The notes beneath the pieces are model-generated. The model was not told the DNA's origin. It worked only from the letters and a program-made list of their open reading frames with translations, and did not search any database. A program made the translations under genes and the position numbers. A stretch of 64,000 nucleotides of DNA. Source: Sordariomycetes sp. S80-01Y (taxonomy: Eukaryota; Ascomycota; Sordariomycetes). The stretch lies in assembly GCA_037042185.1 (NCBI GenBank), contig JAXQJY010000026.1, positions 496,001 to 560,000 of the forward strand, given 5' to 3'. Shown here piece by piece: positions 21,228 to 31,357 of the stretch; position 1 is the stretch's first letter, and the number at the start of each line of letters is the position of its first letter.

Positions 21228-22759
21228 TGCGAAGTAAACCCCAATAGCGAGGTGAGGTATTGAAAGGTAAAACCAGACAGACTCGACTCGAGTCAGCTAG
21301 CCTTCAAAGAAAAGGCGAGAGCTTATGTAGGTGAGCTTGCGGGGGGGCGATCTCCAGTTCAACTTTCTAATACGTCGCCAAAGCTCCTCGGTAGACTCTC
21401 TCCCCCGCCGTTTGTGGGATTTAGCGTCCACATGGATTGCTTAGCCTCGACCCAAGTCGGGAACAATGTTCCCGGTCGAATGAGCGATGCCTCTAATGCT
21501 GCTATTGTAACCCCATCTTTGACTATGACAAATTGAGATGGACGCCCTTCCCCGGCACTTGCTCCAGGATCGAAACGACCTATCAACTACGTCCAAATCA
21601 ACTGCGTCAGAGAGCGCCGTCTCACGGCAATCGGTCTTCTGTCAAGGGCCTGCATTAAGAGGAATACCGCAAGCTTAGCGACTCCGAGGATGCCCGCCTC
21701 GAAGCTTGCTCATTGAGCGAGGAGCATTAAAGAGACGAGAGTCCGGCAATCATGGAATCTCCCAAAGAAATTCCCACCTGACAGGTCGCTTGTTTTGAGC
21801 CCGCCAAGCACTCTTGCGCCCCCGAGTCAGAGTTGACGGGAAATTAGGTCGCGTTCTGCCGATGATCGATTCAGGTCCACCGACCACCAAGTCTGGGTCC
21901 TGTACGACGAGCTAATTGCCTTCTCTGGCCAATTTGCCCAAAGAAAAATCCGAACCCGGCGATCTGGGAACCTCACTGTCACTGCAGCTGTGAGACAGCA
22001 TAACTCACCACGAAAGTTTCAATTGAATACGAGAAAACTCATAGAAGCTCCAGAAGTACTATGCCGTTGTTCAGGACAATTTTAAGGCTTGTTCTAAGCG
22101 TGCGCGTGGCTGCCAAAACTAGAACCCTCGCATCAGTCGAGGTTCCATGTTCGGTGATTCGGGCTTCTCTTTGGTTACTTTCTAGCTCGGGTGGGATTCA
22201 GCTACCCTACGGCTCTGCCTACAATGGCTACGGGCGAGCCCACGACTACAGGAAGTGTAAAGAACGTTCAAAAGAAAGAACAGATTTAGGACTCTCAAAT
22301 ATGCTCGATCAAAGAATTGATTTCTTGCAGCAGTCAAGACAGTAAGCACAACTAGCTTGGGCTCATCATAACAGCGGCCGTTTATGACGCGACAAAATGT
22401 TTTTTTCACGGAACACTCTTCTTTCAGGGCATTCTAAACGCCAAAGTGATTCACTAGCCAGCTTCAAGGCACATGTTTACTATGGGTGCACTCATTGTAG
22501 TGGATCATTGGTCCGTTGTAAGTAAAAAGGTTGACGGCAGTCTTACATCCCGTCGATTTACACAGTCCGGGTGCGGCTGAAACGGCACCGAGAAGTCTGT
22601 CACCACCATCGAAAAGCTGGCCACTCATCAATCTTCCCATCTTCCATCCCACATCATCAACAACTGTCGACAAAGAGCAACGGAAAAGGCCAAGGCAGAG
22701 ATCCGAAAACATCCGATTGACCACCTCCAGATCTCCAGCGACCACCAGATGCGGATCAG
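21228..22759. promoter_or_regulatory. Divergent intergenic region, 1.5 kb
   Basis: Between the lipase and the Zn2Cys6 regulator, which point away from each other. Short open frames at 21359-21586, 22061-22345 and 22464-22838 have no recognisable motif or splice logic. I see nothing certain here apart from the two promoters it must contain. Confidence 0.4.
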
Positions 22760-24274
22760 ATGGTGGGAGTTCCACGGTCCAAAGGTTGCCAACTCTGCGT
22801 GAAGCGAAGAGTGAGATGCGACGAGGAGAGACCAGCATGTGGGAATTGCAGCCGATACGGGGTCAGCTGCCCAGGATATGAACGCAGCCGCAAGTTCGTG
22901 GACAACAAGCACCGCATTCGACCACGTCGAGATAGGAAACCTCGATCTAATGGCTCGAGCTCGCCCGAGAGTTCAGGGTCGCCAACCACCGTGGTGCTGG
23001 CGCCTCGGTCAGCGATCCCGGCAACGCCACGCACTGACCGCGGCCAATATATCACGACCCTGCTAAAAACCCTCTACTTGAGCGTGACCACCAGCGAGAT
23101 GGTCTTCATGAGCCCTTGGTTCGTCGGAATCGAGGAGTTGCTCGGAGCCAAGGTCACCCTCGACAGCGCCATAATGTCTCTGATTCTCCAGATACTGGGC
23201 AAAGCCCACAACGACGCGCATTTAGTCGGCGAGAGCCTCTCTCTTTATACGCGCTCGTTGTCTGCTTTGCAGGCTTCCCTCAACCATCCAACCGAGTGGA
23301 AGAGTGCAGAAACGCTGTGCACCACTATTATGATGTGTTATTTCGAGGTGGGCATTTGACTGTCTGCGTTACGCATAATGACTGATGTATTTCACAGATG
23401 TTCGCTGGTACAAAGAGCGATACAACCTGGATGGTTCACGCAGGCGCCATCGGTTCTTTGATCAAACAGAGGGGACCATCTGCTTTTGTCGACGGATGGG
23501 AAGCAGCTGTGCTCAGAAGCTTCCGCGTCAACATTGTGAGCTCACTCTTAGTCTCAACTGCTTAGCTTTGGCTTACACGTCCAGATCATGTATTACTTCT
23601 TCATCGGTCAAGATTGCTTCCTGGCCGAGCCTGCTTGGCAAAAGGTCCTGATGGGCACGAGCTGTCAAGGAGACAGTAACCCGTTGAAAACACAACAGTG
23701 GTCTCTGATCAATACCTACGTGGCAATTCTGGCCAAGATACCCGGCATCATGCTGCGAATTTATCCTTTGCATGAAGCTCGCCTGAAAGACATGCCCCTT
23801 CCAGACGTAGCTGATGGCGCATCATCAGCTACCTACATCCAAAACCTCTACAACGATCTACTCGATTGCGAATCCGAGCTCCACCGCCTCATCCCGCCGC
23901 CTAAAGAGGTTCAATCTGAAGACGCAAACGCACCTTGGCCGACAATGCTGACCTATGACACCGTCTGGTTCGGCGCCCTGTATATGGGGTTTTGGACGAC
24001 GCAACTAATTCTGCGGGAGGGATTGAGGCTGCTCAAGGGCGAGGTTGCTTTGACCGGTGAAAGTCTTGCTCTGGTAGACAAGGTGCTGCGGTCCGTTGAG
24101 ATGGTGGGTGACGGTGTGATGGGGCCATATCGCGTCGGATACGGCCTGAGGGTGACGTACGACATGGCGGACGCGCCGACGCGAGAATGGCTCAGGACGA
24201 AGCTGAGGACGTATCAGAAGACGTACGCTGGGCTGCAGGAACAGTCATTCAGAGCGCTCGACGAGATGTCTTAG
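22760..24274 (+). CDS. Zn2Cys6 transcription factor
   Basis: Exons 22760..23347, 23398..23535 and 23585..24274, with phase-0 introns of 50 and 49 nt, give 471 residues. The binuclear zinc cluster is at the N-terminus with Cys10, 13, 20, 27, 30, 37 (spacing 2-6-6-2-6), followed by a basic linker. The second exon carries the stretch KQRGPSAFVDGWE, typical of the fungal-specific (Fungal_trans_2) middle region of C6 regulators. It should act in the nucleus on CGG-containing sites. Downstream in the same direction is a DUF7702-like membrane gene; the acyltransferase and MFS further on may be its targets, which is a guess. Confidence 0.88.
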
Positions 24275-24635
24275 ATGGGCCAGTAAGAGAGCATTTTGAC
24301 CATGGCGTCCACCACGAGACAGTCAAGTGCAGCTCGAAATGAACCACTACCTACAGACAGTCTGGACCGGCCGTTTTATCCGTCGGGCGAACAGCCGCAC
24401 TCTTACATCTCAGCTCGTGGTATGATGCCAAAAAGGGAATAGCGCCGATATGGCCGTTGGACCGTGGGTTGGGTTCTTCTCCCGCTAGACCGGTTTGGGG
24501 ATCATACCACGAAGCTGTAAGAAAGCCCAGTCAATTTCGGGGTGGACAGCTCGAGTTTCTCTGAGGAGCAGCGGCAGTTGAGGGAGTATTGCGGAATAAG
24601 TATAAGTAGGCTGCTGCTATGGCCAAAAGGTCTCA
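24275..24635. promoter_or_regulatory. Intergenic with a long imperfect inverted repeat
   Basis: 361 bases between two plus-strand genes. It contains the inverted repeat listed separately and the promoter of the membrane-protein gene. Confidence 0.5.
24402..24521. repeat. Imperfect inverted repeat with 11-bp perfect core
   Basis: The core cgtggtatgat at 24416-24426 is matched by its reverse complement at 24501-24511. Both arms extend outward to cttaca (24402-24407) and tgtaag (24516-24521), with 4 extra bases in the left arm. The arms are about 74 bases apart. It could be a regulatory dyad, a cruciform-forming site or the remnant of a small mobile element. Confidence 0.6.
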
Positions 24636-25651
24636 ATGGATAGTTCTTCCAGATATTCTCTGTATCATATCATCTTGGTGCTCGTCAACGCGGATGCGGA
24701 ACAGATCATGATGAACCACCACACTGCCCTGGGCATCGCCCAGATTATTTTCTACGTGCCCGCTGTCCCGCTGTCAATATGGCTCATGGCACGCAATGGA
24801 AAGCAGCATCCACGGATGGCTTGGTACCCCTTCATTCCCTTCACGCTGAGTGAGTAGCAGCAATCTTGCAACACGAGGATAACCCGTTGATGTGTCAAGC
24901 AGTGCGACTTGCAGGAGGTCCCCTGATCATAGCGCTCGAGAGACATCCCGAAAATATGGCACTCGCGACGACAGCAGTTGTGCTTCTTAACGTCGGCGTT
25001 GTCCCCCTCGTGATCTCCGCCTCGGGCTTCCTGCGTTTGGTGTACGTCCACCCCCCACCCTGATGACAACTAAGCTGACTGCCTGCCCTTCAACAGCCTT
25101 ATGGACAATTTTCGACTCGATGCGCGGAACAAGAGACGGAATGTCCTCCTGAGAGTCGTCGCAATTGTTGCTATTGGTCTCCTGGCGGCTGGGGGTGGCC
25201 TCTTGGGTCATCCGGAGTCGTTAGTGAGAGACGTTGGCCGCGGCCTCATCCTTGCGGGATACGGAATATTCGGCGCTGAGCTTCTCGCCATCACCGGAGC
25301 CGCGGCCCATTTCTGGCGTAAAGGCTCGCTGTTGCTCCCGAGCAGTCGCAAGGCATGTCCACAAGCCTCTTGTTGGTCCATGTGCAAGTTTGCTAATAGG
25401 ATGGCTAGGCAACCCGTGGGATGCTGATCTCAAGCCCTTTCCTGATCGTCCGCACTGTTTATGGGCTGCTGCAGGTAATATTTCAGAACAACCAGCGCAA
25501 GTGGAACCCTGTGTATGGTTCAGCAGTGTTGTTTGCCATGATGGCTCTGTTGATGGAGTACATTGCTATGGGTGTCTTCTTTTACATTGGGTTCTCCATG
25601 CCGCCGGAAAGAGAGAAGCCTCAGCAGCTGGAGCGAGAGATTTACGAGTAA
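24636..25651 (+). CDS. DUF7702-like multi-pass membrane protein
   Basis: Exons 24636..24849, 24903..25041, 25097..25352 and 25409..25651 give 283 residues; starting at the Met codon 24708 would give 259 and fits the family's short N-terminus better. The third intron begins with GC (AAG|GCATGT) and ends TAG; reading phase supports it. The spliced protein has about seven hydrophobic segments (for example ALGIAQIIFYVPAVPLSIWL and ALLMEYIAMGVFFYIGFSM), the RLAGG turn at the first junction and a basic stretch RLDARNKRRN, as in fungal DUF7702 proteins. Function unknown for the family; a membrane location is clear. Confidence 0.78.
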
Positions 25652-26197
25652 GCGGTCCGTTTTGATCCGTTTTGATCATCTGGTGGAGTTCCCCCATTAG
25701 CAGATGTACATACTCCAAGAAATCGCGGGCAATGTTCTGTAAGCTTGGTCTTTCCAAAGACGCGAAAAGCTGCCTGTCCGTCCTACCATTACGGGTCATT
25801 GTGGATGATGATCGGAGTACACGTCTCAGCAACTAGAAATACATATTGCCTCATGAGGCATGATGATGAATATTCAATAGGCATTCGACCACTAGAACGT
25901 ATTAATGGGAAGGTTTAATTGCTAGGGTCCGTATGAGCAAGCGCGGCATTGCGGGATAATGACCAACACGCAAGACGAAAAGCAGCATGAAAGGCTTACT
26001 GTCACATGTGAACTAGCTCTATCAGACAACGTTGTACAAGCTCGTCGGAAAAGATCAATTGCGTCGACCTAAAAATTGATCCATGGTTCCAGAACGACGC
26101 TCCCTAGACTAGAAACCGCCATCTGTTCGCGGCGACTCTTCTGGCCTGGCGCAGCAGTGGCAATTTACGAGCTCCTCCAAGGGGAGCTGGCGCGTTC
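25652..26197. other. Intergenic, convergent 3' ends
   Basis: 546 bases between the membrane-protein gene and the second acyltransferase. A short tandem duplication of the run gttttgatc occurs just after the membrane-protein stop (about 25659-25677). No gene seen. Confidence 0.4.
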
Positions 26198-27760
26198 CTA
26201 GCCCTGCTTGTAATCCTTCACCCCAAAAAGACCCAGATTGACAATCTCAATGACCCGACGCAAGAAGTCCCTAGTTTCAGCATGGTTGTGCCAGGCATCG
26301 TTGTACGCAGCGCTGACCGTGAGGCTTCCCCTGTATGTGCCCAGAAACAAGCCAAGACCGTTGCGCAGCTCCTCGCCCGTCACCCACGGGTCATGCACTT
26401 CGATATTACCCCTTTTGCTTTCGATGATGCTATCAATGACACCCATGCTGGAGATCGAGACGGCCGCGGTGTCGGACTGCTCTGGCACAGGAGGAGGTTG
26501 CGCAGCGATGGTGGTCGGCAGGGGCCATATGCCATTTGCGAAGATGTAGGGAACGAGATCTATATGCTGCTTATCGTAGCGAACAGAGGTGTAGAAGCCG
26601 CGGGCCGTGTCAAGCGCGGTCTTGAACTCTTTTTGGCGATGCTCATCGGTGATGGCGGCGCCTGCGCGGGGCACTTCGAGATCGACTGCCATCTTGTCGC
26701 TCGAAGCTGAGTGGTAGACGCCGGTCGGATGGGCCTTGCCTTCATAAGGCGGCAGAAGACTGGTCCGTTCGTTTCTCAGCAGGTAACTGATATACCGAAC
26801 GAGCTTGCTCTCGTTGCCTTTGTCGACGAGGTCGCGAATGACGGTCGGGATGGCGGCGTGGAAGGCCATTGTCGGGGTGACGTTGTTAGCCCTGCAAGCT
26901 TGAACCAGGTGCTTTGTGGCGGTTACATCTAAGCCATGTTCAACTCGCTTGTGCACGCCTGGCACCTTTGCTGTCGACATGGAGGGCAGACCAAGAGGCT
27001 CAAGAGGAGCCCAGAGGCCGGCTTTGGTCTTCTCTTCAAGGGCGGCGAGACGGGCTTTGACATCGTCGCTGGGCTCGGGGGGGATGTTGGCGGCGACTCG
27101 AAGAGGTGGACTCAGATTTTCGAGAAGTCGGGCATCGTCAAGAGATGGCGGGTTGAAGGAGTCACCCTGGGCGAAGGCGTCGGAGACATGACGAACAAAG
27201 TTGTCGAACAGCATCAACGTACCGACCCCATCAATGATGTCGTGGGGGCTCCGGAAGACGAGGTCTCTTCGAACAATCCTGTCATTGACTGAAGCAGGAG
27301 ACAGGATGTTGAGTGTTGGCAAAAGGGGCGCGGCGGGGTCCTCGTTCGCCCATTCTGCTCCAGTCTCGCCCGTGAGCACCTTGTTGAAAGTCTTCTCTAC
27401 CCAGGCGCCAGAGTCCATGCGGTAGACCTTGTAATAGTTGCCGTCGGCCGGATCCAGCAGGACTTGCGACGCGATGCAGGGGTGGTCGTACCTCAAGGCG
27501 ATCCAAGCCTTCTCGAGCGCTTTGTCGAGCTGCTCTCCCGCCTTGTCAGCTGTCTGTCCAGGGTTGAGGTTGAGAAGCAGGATCAGGTGACCGGTCATGT
27601 AGAAGAAGGTCCGACCAGTTCCCTCCCACTCCTTGAATTTGGAATGGTAGAAGAGCTCGGCTTCGTCGCAGTCCCGGCGCCACACGCCCTTCTCGCTCTC
27701 GCGCCATTCGAATCTAGAGTAATCGGCGGCCATCTTGGCTTGCGTTGCACTGAGTGGCAC
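26198..27760 (-). CDS. HxxxDG acyltransferase (Tri3/alcohol-acetyltransferase-like)
   Basis: A single exon of 520 residues. The active-site motif is HDIIDG at residues 173-178, the HxxxDG form of the condensation-like acyltransferase superfamily; the length and the closing region (GLGLFLGTYRGSLTVSAAYN) resemble trichothecene 15-O-acetyltransferase-type enzymes. It has no signal peptide. It belongs to the same superfamily as the acyltransferase at 2968-4434 but differs through most of its length, so the pair is not a recent duplication. Its immediate neighbours are a DUF7702 gene and, divergently, an MFS permease; with the C6 regulator upstream it could be part of a small biosynthetic set. Acyl donor and acceptor unknown. 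Confidence 0.8.
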   Translation of the reverse strand: MPLSATQAKMAADYSRFEWRESEKGVWRRDCDEAELFYHSKFKEWEGTGRTFFYMTGHLILLLNLNPGQTADKAGEQLDKALEKAWIALRYDHPCIASQVLLDPADGNYYKVYRMDSGAWVEKTFNKVLTGETGAEWANEDPAAPLLPTLNILSPASVNDRIVRRDLVFRSPHDIIDGVGTLMLFDNFVRHVSDAFAQGDSFNPPSLDDARLLENLSPPLRVAANIPPEPSDDVKARLAALEEKTKAGLWAPLEPLGLPSMSTAKVPGVHKRVEHGLDVTATKHLVQACRANNVTPTMAFHAAIPTVIRDLVDKGNESKLVRYISYLLRNERTSLLPPYEGKAHPTGVYHSASSDKMAVDLEVPRAGAAITDEHRQKEFKTALDTARGFYTSVRYDKQHIDLVPYIFANGIWPLPTTIAAQPPPVPEQSDTAAVSISSMGVIDSIIESKRGNIEVHDPWVTGEELRNGLGLFLGTYRGSLTVSAAYNDAWHNHAETRDFLRRVIEIVNLGLFGVKDYKQG

Positions 27761-28228
27761 TTCTTGTAGGATTGAGCTTATAAACGAAGAAAGAAATGAG
27801 ACTTAGGGCCAGGGACTTTAATGCTTTAATTCCTAGTCCGGGGATGTGTGGGGTGTGGTGAGGCGGAACACAGGAGGTTGTAAGAAGTACGGATATATAC
27901 TAGACTGGCAATGAAGACCCGCGTCATGGACTGCTCAGACAAATATAAGTAGTTGCGCTCACCGCCGCCAACTGCCAGCTTGGTTCATCTGGAGTTCAGA
28001 GCTGGACAGCGAAGTGCTTGCCTCTAAGAGGCAACGGGCGATATCCGCGTGGCGTAGGTCACGCTTAGATGGGCATGCAGCATTAGTTACTGCACATTTA
28101 TTACCATATACACTCGATAGTCTCGACTGGACGCGAGGATACCCGAATTCGCCTCCTCTTGTCCCCTCGATGCGAGGTTGTTGGACGAATCTGGAACCTC
28201 CCGGGGAAGCATTGGCGCCTCCGGCTGG

Positions 28229-28340
28229 GGTTCAGCGAGCAATCCGCTAATTTACCGCTGAATTAGCGAGGTTTCGGCGTGGCGGTCCGCTGAACCCGCT
28301 GTTTTCTCTGCACTACTGCGGGTTTCGCCTGGATCGTCAA
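28229..28340. repeat. Nested inverted repeats, possible remnant of a small transposable element
   Basis: Three inverted pairs are packed together: ggttcagc (28229-28236) with gctgaacc (28289-28296); cgctaatt (28245-28252) with aattagcg (28261-28268); and aacccgc with gcgggtt spanning about 28293-28325. The GC-rich composition and repeated ccgctgaa-like units differ from the surrounding DNA. Confidence 0.5.
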
Positions 28341-28636
28341 CTTCCTCACCCTCGTCGACTACGGAGAAATACGTAACGGTTTCGCGGACTTTTGCGAGTC
28401 TGACTGTCACGTTCGCTTGTTCCAGCAAAGCTCAGCGCACCTGCTGACCTTCCACAGCTGACACCTCCATGGAGATAAGGAGGTTCGCTCCGGCCACAAA
28501 CAAGCTGCTGTGCTAAGCTTCGCAAGGCGGTCGTATAGTAACCAGGGTCCTCATTTAGACTGCTGGCAGTACTTCCTCTTTTGGATCACTCGCAGTAGAT
28601 CACCGACAGTTTCCCACCCTTTTAACATTGGTCACT

Positions 28637-28644
28637 TATATAAG
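28637..28644 (+). promoter_or_regulatory. TATA box of the MFS gene
   Basis: TATATAAG lies 115 bases before the MFS start codon, a usual distance for filamentous fungi. Confidence 0.5.
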
Positions 28645-28758
28645 GTACTGGCCTATTGAGTTCGCGAATTTGAAACTCACGCTAGAGTCCTTTCATTGAA
28701 AGTGACTCAATTATCAATCTTTCGTGAGCCAACGCCTGTCTCAGCATACTTATCAGAG

Positions 28759-30319
28759 ATGGCTACAACCACGACGCAGACCGACACAATCGAGTTCCAT
28801 GAGCTCAGCAGTCCGGCTCCATGGGCCCAGACGCAACAGATAGACCATCAGGCGTCACAGCCTGCCGAGCCAACTGAGCCATCTGGGAACCAGTCGTCTG
28901 GTAAGCTAGACCGGCGCACTCTCTTGAAGGTCTCAAGTGCAAGCTTTTCTTTCTTCGTTGCCGGTGTCAATGACGGCAGCGTTGGAGCCATCATCCCGCA
29001 TGTGATCCGAGAGTACAACGTCAACACAGACATCGTCTCGAGCGTGTAAGTCATGGCTCTGATCTCAATTCGGACACGCAACTGACGCTCATCTTAGCTA
29101 CGGCGCCACCTTCGCTGGATGGCTCTTTGCCGCTGCAACCAACACACACCTATGCCAGTACCTTGATCTGGGGTCGATGCTGGCTCTGGGGGCTGTCTTT
29201 CAAATTTTAGCACATGCCCTCCGAGCGTGGATGCCACCGTTTGGTCTTTTCGTCGTGACCTTCTTCTTTGCCGCCGTCGGTCAAGCGTACAACGACACGC
29301 ACGCCAACACCTTCGTTGCCAATGTTAAGGGCGCCCATAGATGGCTTGCAGTCATCCATGCCTCGTTCATGGTGCGCTCTTCTACGCTTGATACTTAACC
29401 CTGACTGCTGACAATTTATAGGGCGGCTGCCTCGTCGGTCCCTTTGTAGCTACGGCAATTGCATCGGCTGGCGAGAGGGGCACCTGGTATCTGTTCTACA
29501 CTTTCCCCGTCGGCATTTCCCTGATGAACCTGGCCCTGATCTCTTATGCCTTCCGCGACACCCTACCAATCAAGCGCAAACCTGGAACGACCGAAACACC
29601 GAATGCGGAGATCAACGTCGAATCTAATAATACCGCAGCCGACGTATCTCGCAGCAAGGGTGCCATGGTCCTGATCAAAAGCTCCTTGAAGACACCCAGT
29701 GTTTGGCTCTTGAGCATGTTCTACTTCTTCTACGTCGGATCGCAAATCACCTCCAATGGCTGGGTCGTCGAGTACTTGGTCGACGTCCGCGGAGGCGATC
29801 TGTCTCAGATGGGTTACGTCCCAGCGGGCTTCAATGGAGGTTGTCTTATAGGAAGGCTGCTTTTGGCCGAGCCGACCCATCGTTTCGGTGAGAAGAGAAT
29901 GGTCTTCTTCTACTGTTGCTTGGCGATCATCCTTCAAATCATCTTCTGGCTGTAAGTGTATTCGAAGCATCTCAAACGCAAGATACGTTGCTGACGAGAC
30001 TAGCGTCCCGAACATTGTAGCCGCGGCTGTCGCCATCTCCTTCATCGGTTTCTTCACCGGGCCTCTCTTCGCGACTGGCATCTCCTTAGGCTCGAAGCTT
30101 TTCCCCCACGAAATCCAATCGACGGCACTGGCTTTCGTTTTTGTCTTCGCGCAAGGCGGTGGCTCCATATTCCCAATCGTCACCGGTGTCATCGCCTCTC
30201 GCGTCGGCATCAGTATCCTGCAACCGATTCTGGTAGGTATCTTGACGGGAACGACCGTAGCTTGGCTGCTGGTTCCCCGGCCTAAATCACAGCTCAATGC
30301 CGGGTTGCACCAAGAGTAA
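28759..30319 (+). CDS. MFS transporter, BSC6/fucose-permease-like
   Basis: Exons 28759..29045, 29098..29371, 29422..29951 and 30004..30319 give 468 residues. The start is the first ATG in frame; the frame upstream has only a TTG. After a polar N-terminus there are about 12 hydrophobic segments. The first carries FFVAGVNDGSVGAIIPHV, the N-D-G-x-x-G-x-x-I-P pattern of the fungal fucose-permease-like/Bsc6 MFS group, and the central loop is polar (residues around KRKPGTTETP). Substrate unknown; members have been linked to sugars or to secondary metabolites. It is divergent from the second acyltransferase and 375 bases before the carbonic anhydrase. Confidence 0.85.
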
Positions 30320-30693
30320 AAAGGCCAAGGTGGAGGTTACCGGAGCTAAGAAATGCCGGTGTGGCTTCTGTCGATGATGCGACCGTTGTTGTACCTGATT
30401 GGTCTTGTAAGACAGAGGCTGCCTCAGCTTGTTGAGGGGTCGAAGTTGGATTCGTTGCAATTGGTTGCGCCCCGAATGAGGTCATGATAGGGTGTTTGAC
30501 GCAAGCCCCGGACTTGTGTTGCTTTGAGCATCGCTGGTTTGCTTGGGTTGTCGTTCTGTTGAAGGAGATGGAGGAGGGCAGTAGACCAGGGTCTCGGCTG
30601 GACATACTTACATATATAAGCCAGGCCTGCGCACCTTGATGGCTGACTTCGCCCTAAATTCTTATCTTGACCTACACTTATCCATATTACATC
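30320..30693. promoter_or_regulatory. Intergenic upstream of carbonic anhydrase
   Basis: 374 bases; a TATA box near its end is listed separately. No gene seen. Confidence 0.4.
30613..30620 (+). promoter_or_regulatory. TATA box of the carbonic anhydrase gene
   Basis: TATATAAG 74 bases before the start codon. Confidence 0.5.
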
Positions 30694-31287
30694 ATGTCTG
30701 TCGTCCCAGAGATCGAAGCTGCGAATCAGAAGTATGCATCGAACTTCACCAAGGGCGATGTCCCATTGCCACCAGGCCGGTAAGCACCCCAAACCCCACA
30801 ATATCTTCTCTCCCACTAAAGAATCAACAGCAAGTTCCTGGTCGTAGCTTGCATGGATGCTCGGATTGATGTCTTCAGTATCTTAGGACTCGATGTTGGA
30901 GACGCGCACGTCATCCGGAACGCAGGTGGTCGGGCTATCGATGCTTTACGCTCCGTAGTCATCTCCCAGCAGCTACTCGGCACCCGAGAGATCATCATAG
31001 TGCACCATGTCAGTCAAGACCCCGGACAGCGCGAAACTGCGTAGCTGATCATCAAGCAGACTGATTGTGGAATGCTTACTTTCTCCGACAACGACATCCG
31101 TTCAAAGATCAGCAGCGATCTCGGAGAAAATGCTGACCACATCGCTTTCTTACCATTTGGGGATCTGAAGAAGAGCGTCGTGGATGACATTCAATTGCTG
31201 AAGAAAAGCTCGCTGGTTTTGGATGTACCAGTCACGGGCTACATTTACGATGTCAAGACTGGAAAGCTGGAGAAGGTCAATGCCTAA
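30694..31287 (+). CDS. Small beta-class carbonic anhydrase
   Basis: Exons 30694..30779, 30831..31008 and 31060..31287 give 163 residues, shorter than the roughly 220-280 of the larger fungal enzymes and matching the compact single-domain form. The zinc site is complete once spliced: C36 in ACMDAR, H88 and C91 in HHTDCG, the latter created by the second junction; D38 and R40 form the usual dyad. It interconverts CO2 and bicarbonate, probably in the cytosol as no targeting signal is visible. The second intron uses a GTCAGT donor. It is convergent with the glucosaminidase, 70 bases away, with no evident functional link. Confidence 0.9.
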
Positions 31288-31357
31288 TATGCCCATGCAC
31301 AAACAGATGATGACTTGAATTAATGATTCAGTGTATCATGTAGGGGTGGAACGAGCT

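Larger units (their letters stand above)
27761..28758. promoter_or_regulatory. Divergent intergenic region, 1 kb
   Basis: Between the acyltransferase (minus) and the MFS gene (plus). It has nested inverted repeats at 28229-28340, listed separately, and a TATA box near the MFS gene. No coding sequence is supported. Confidence 0.5.

Noticed and set aside
29563-30297. 244-codon open frame antisense to the Bsc6-like MFS gene
   Set aside because: Crosses the introns and exons of a well-supported gene on the other strand and shows no recognisable domain.
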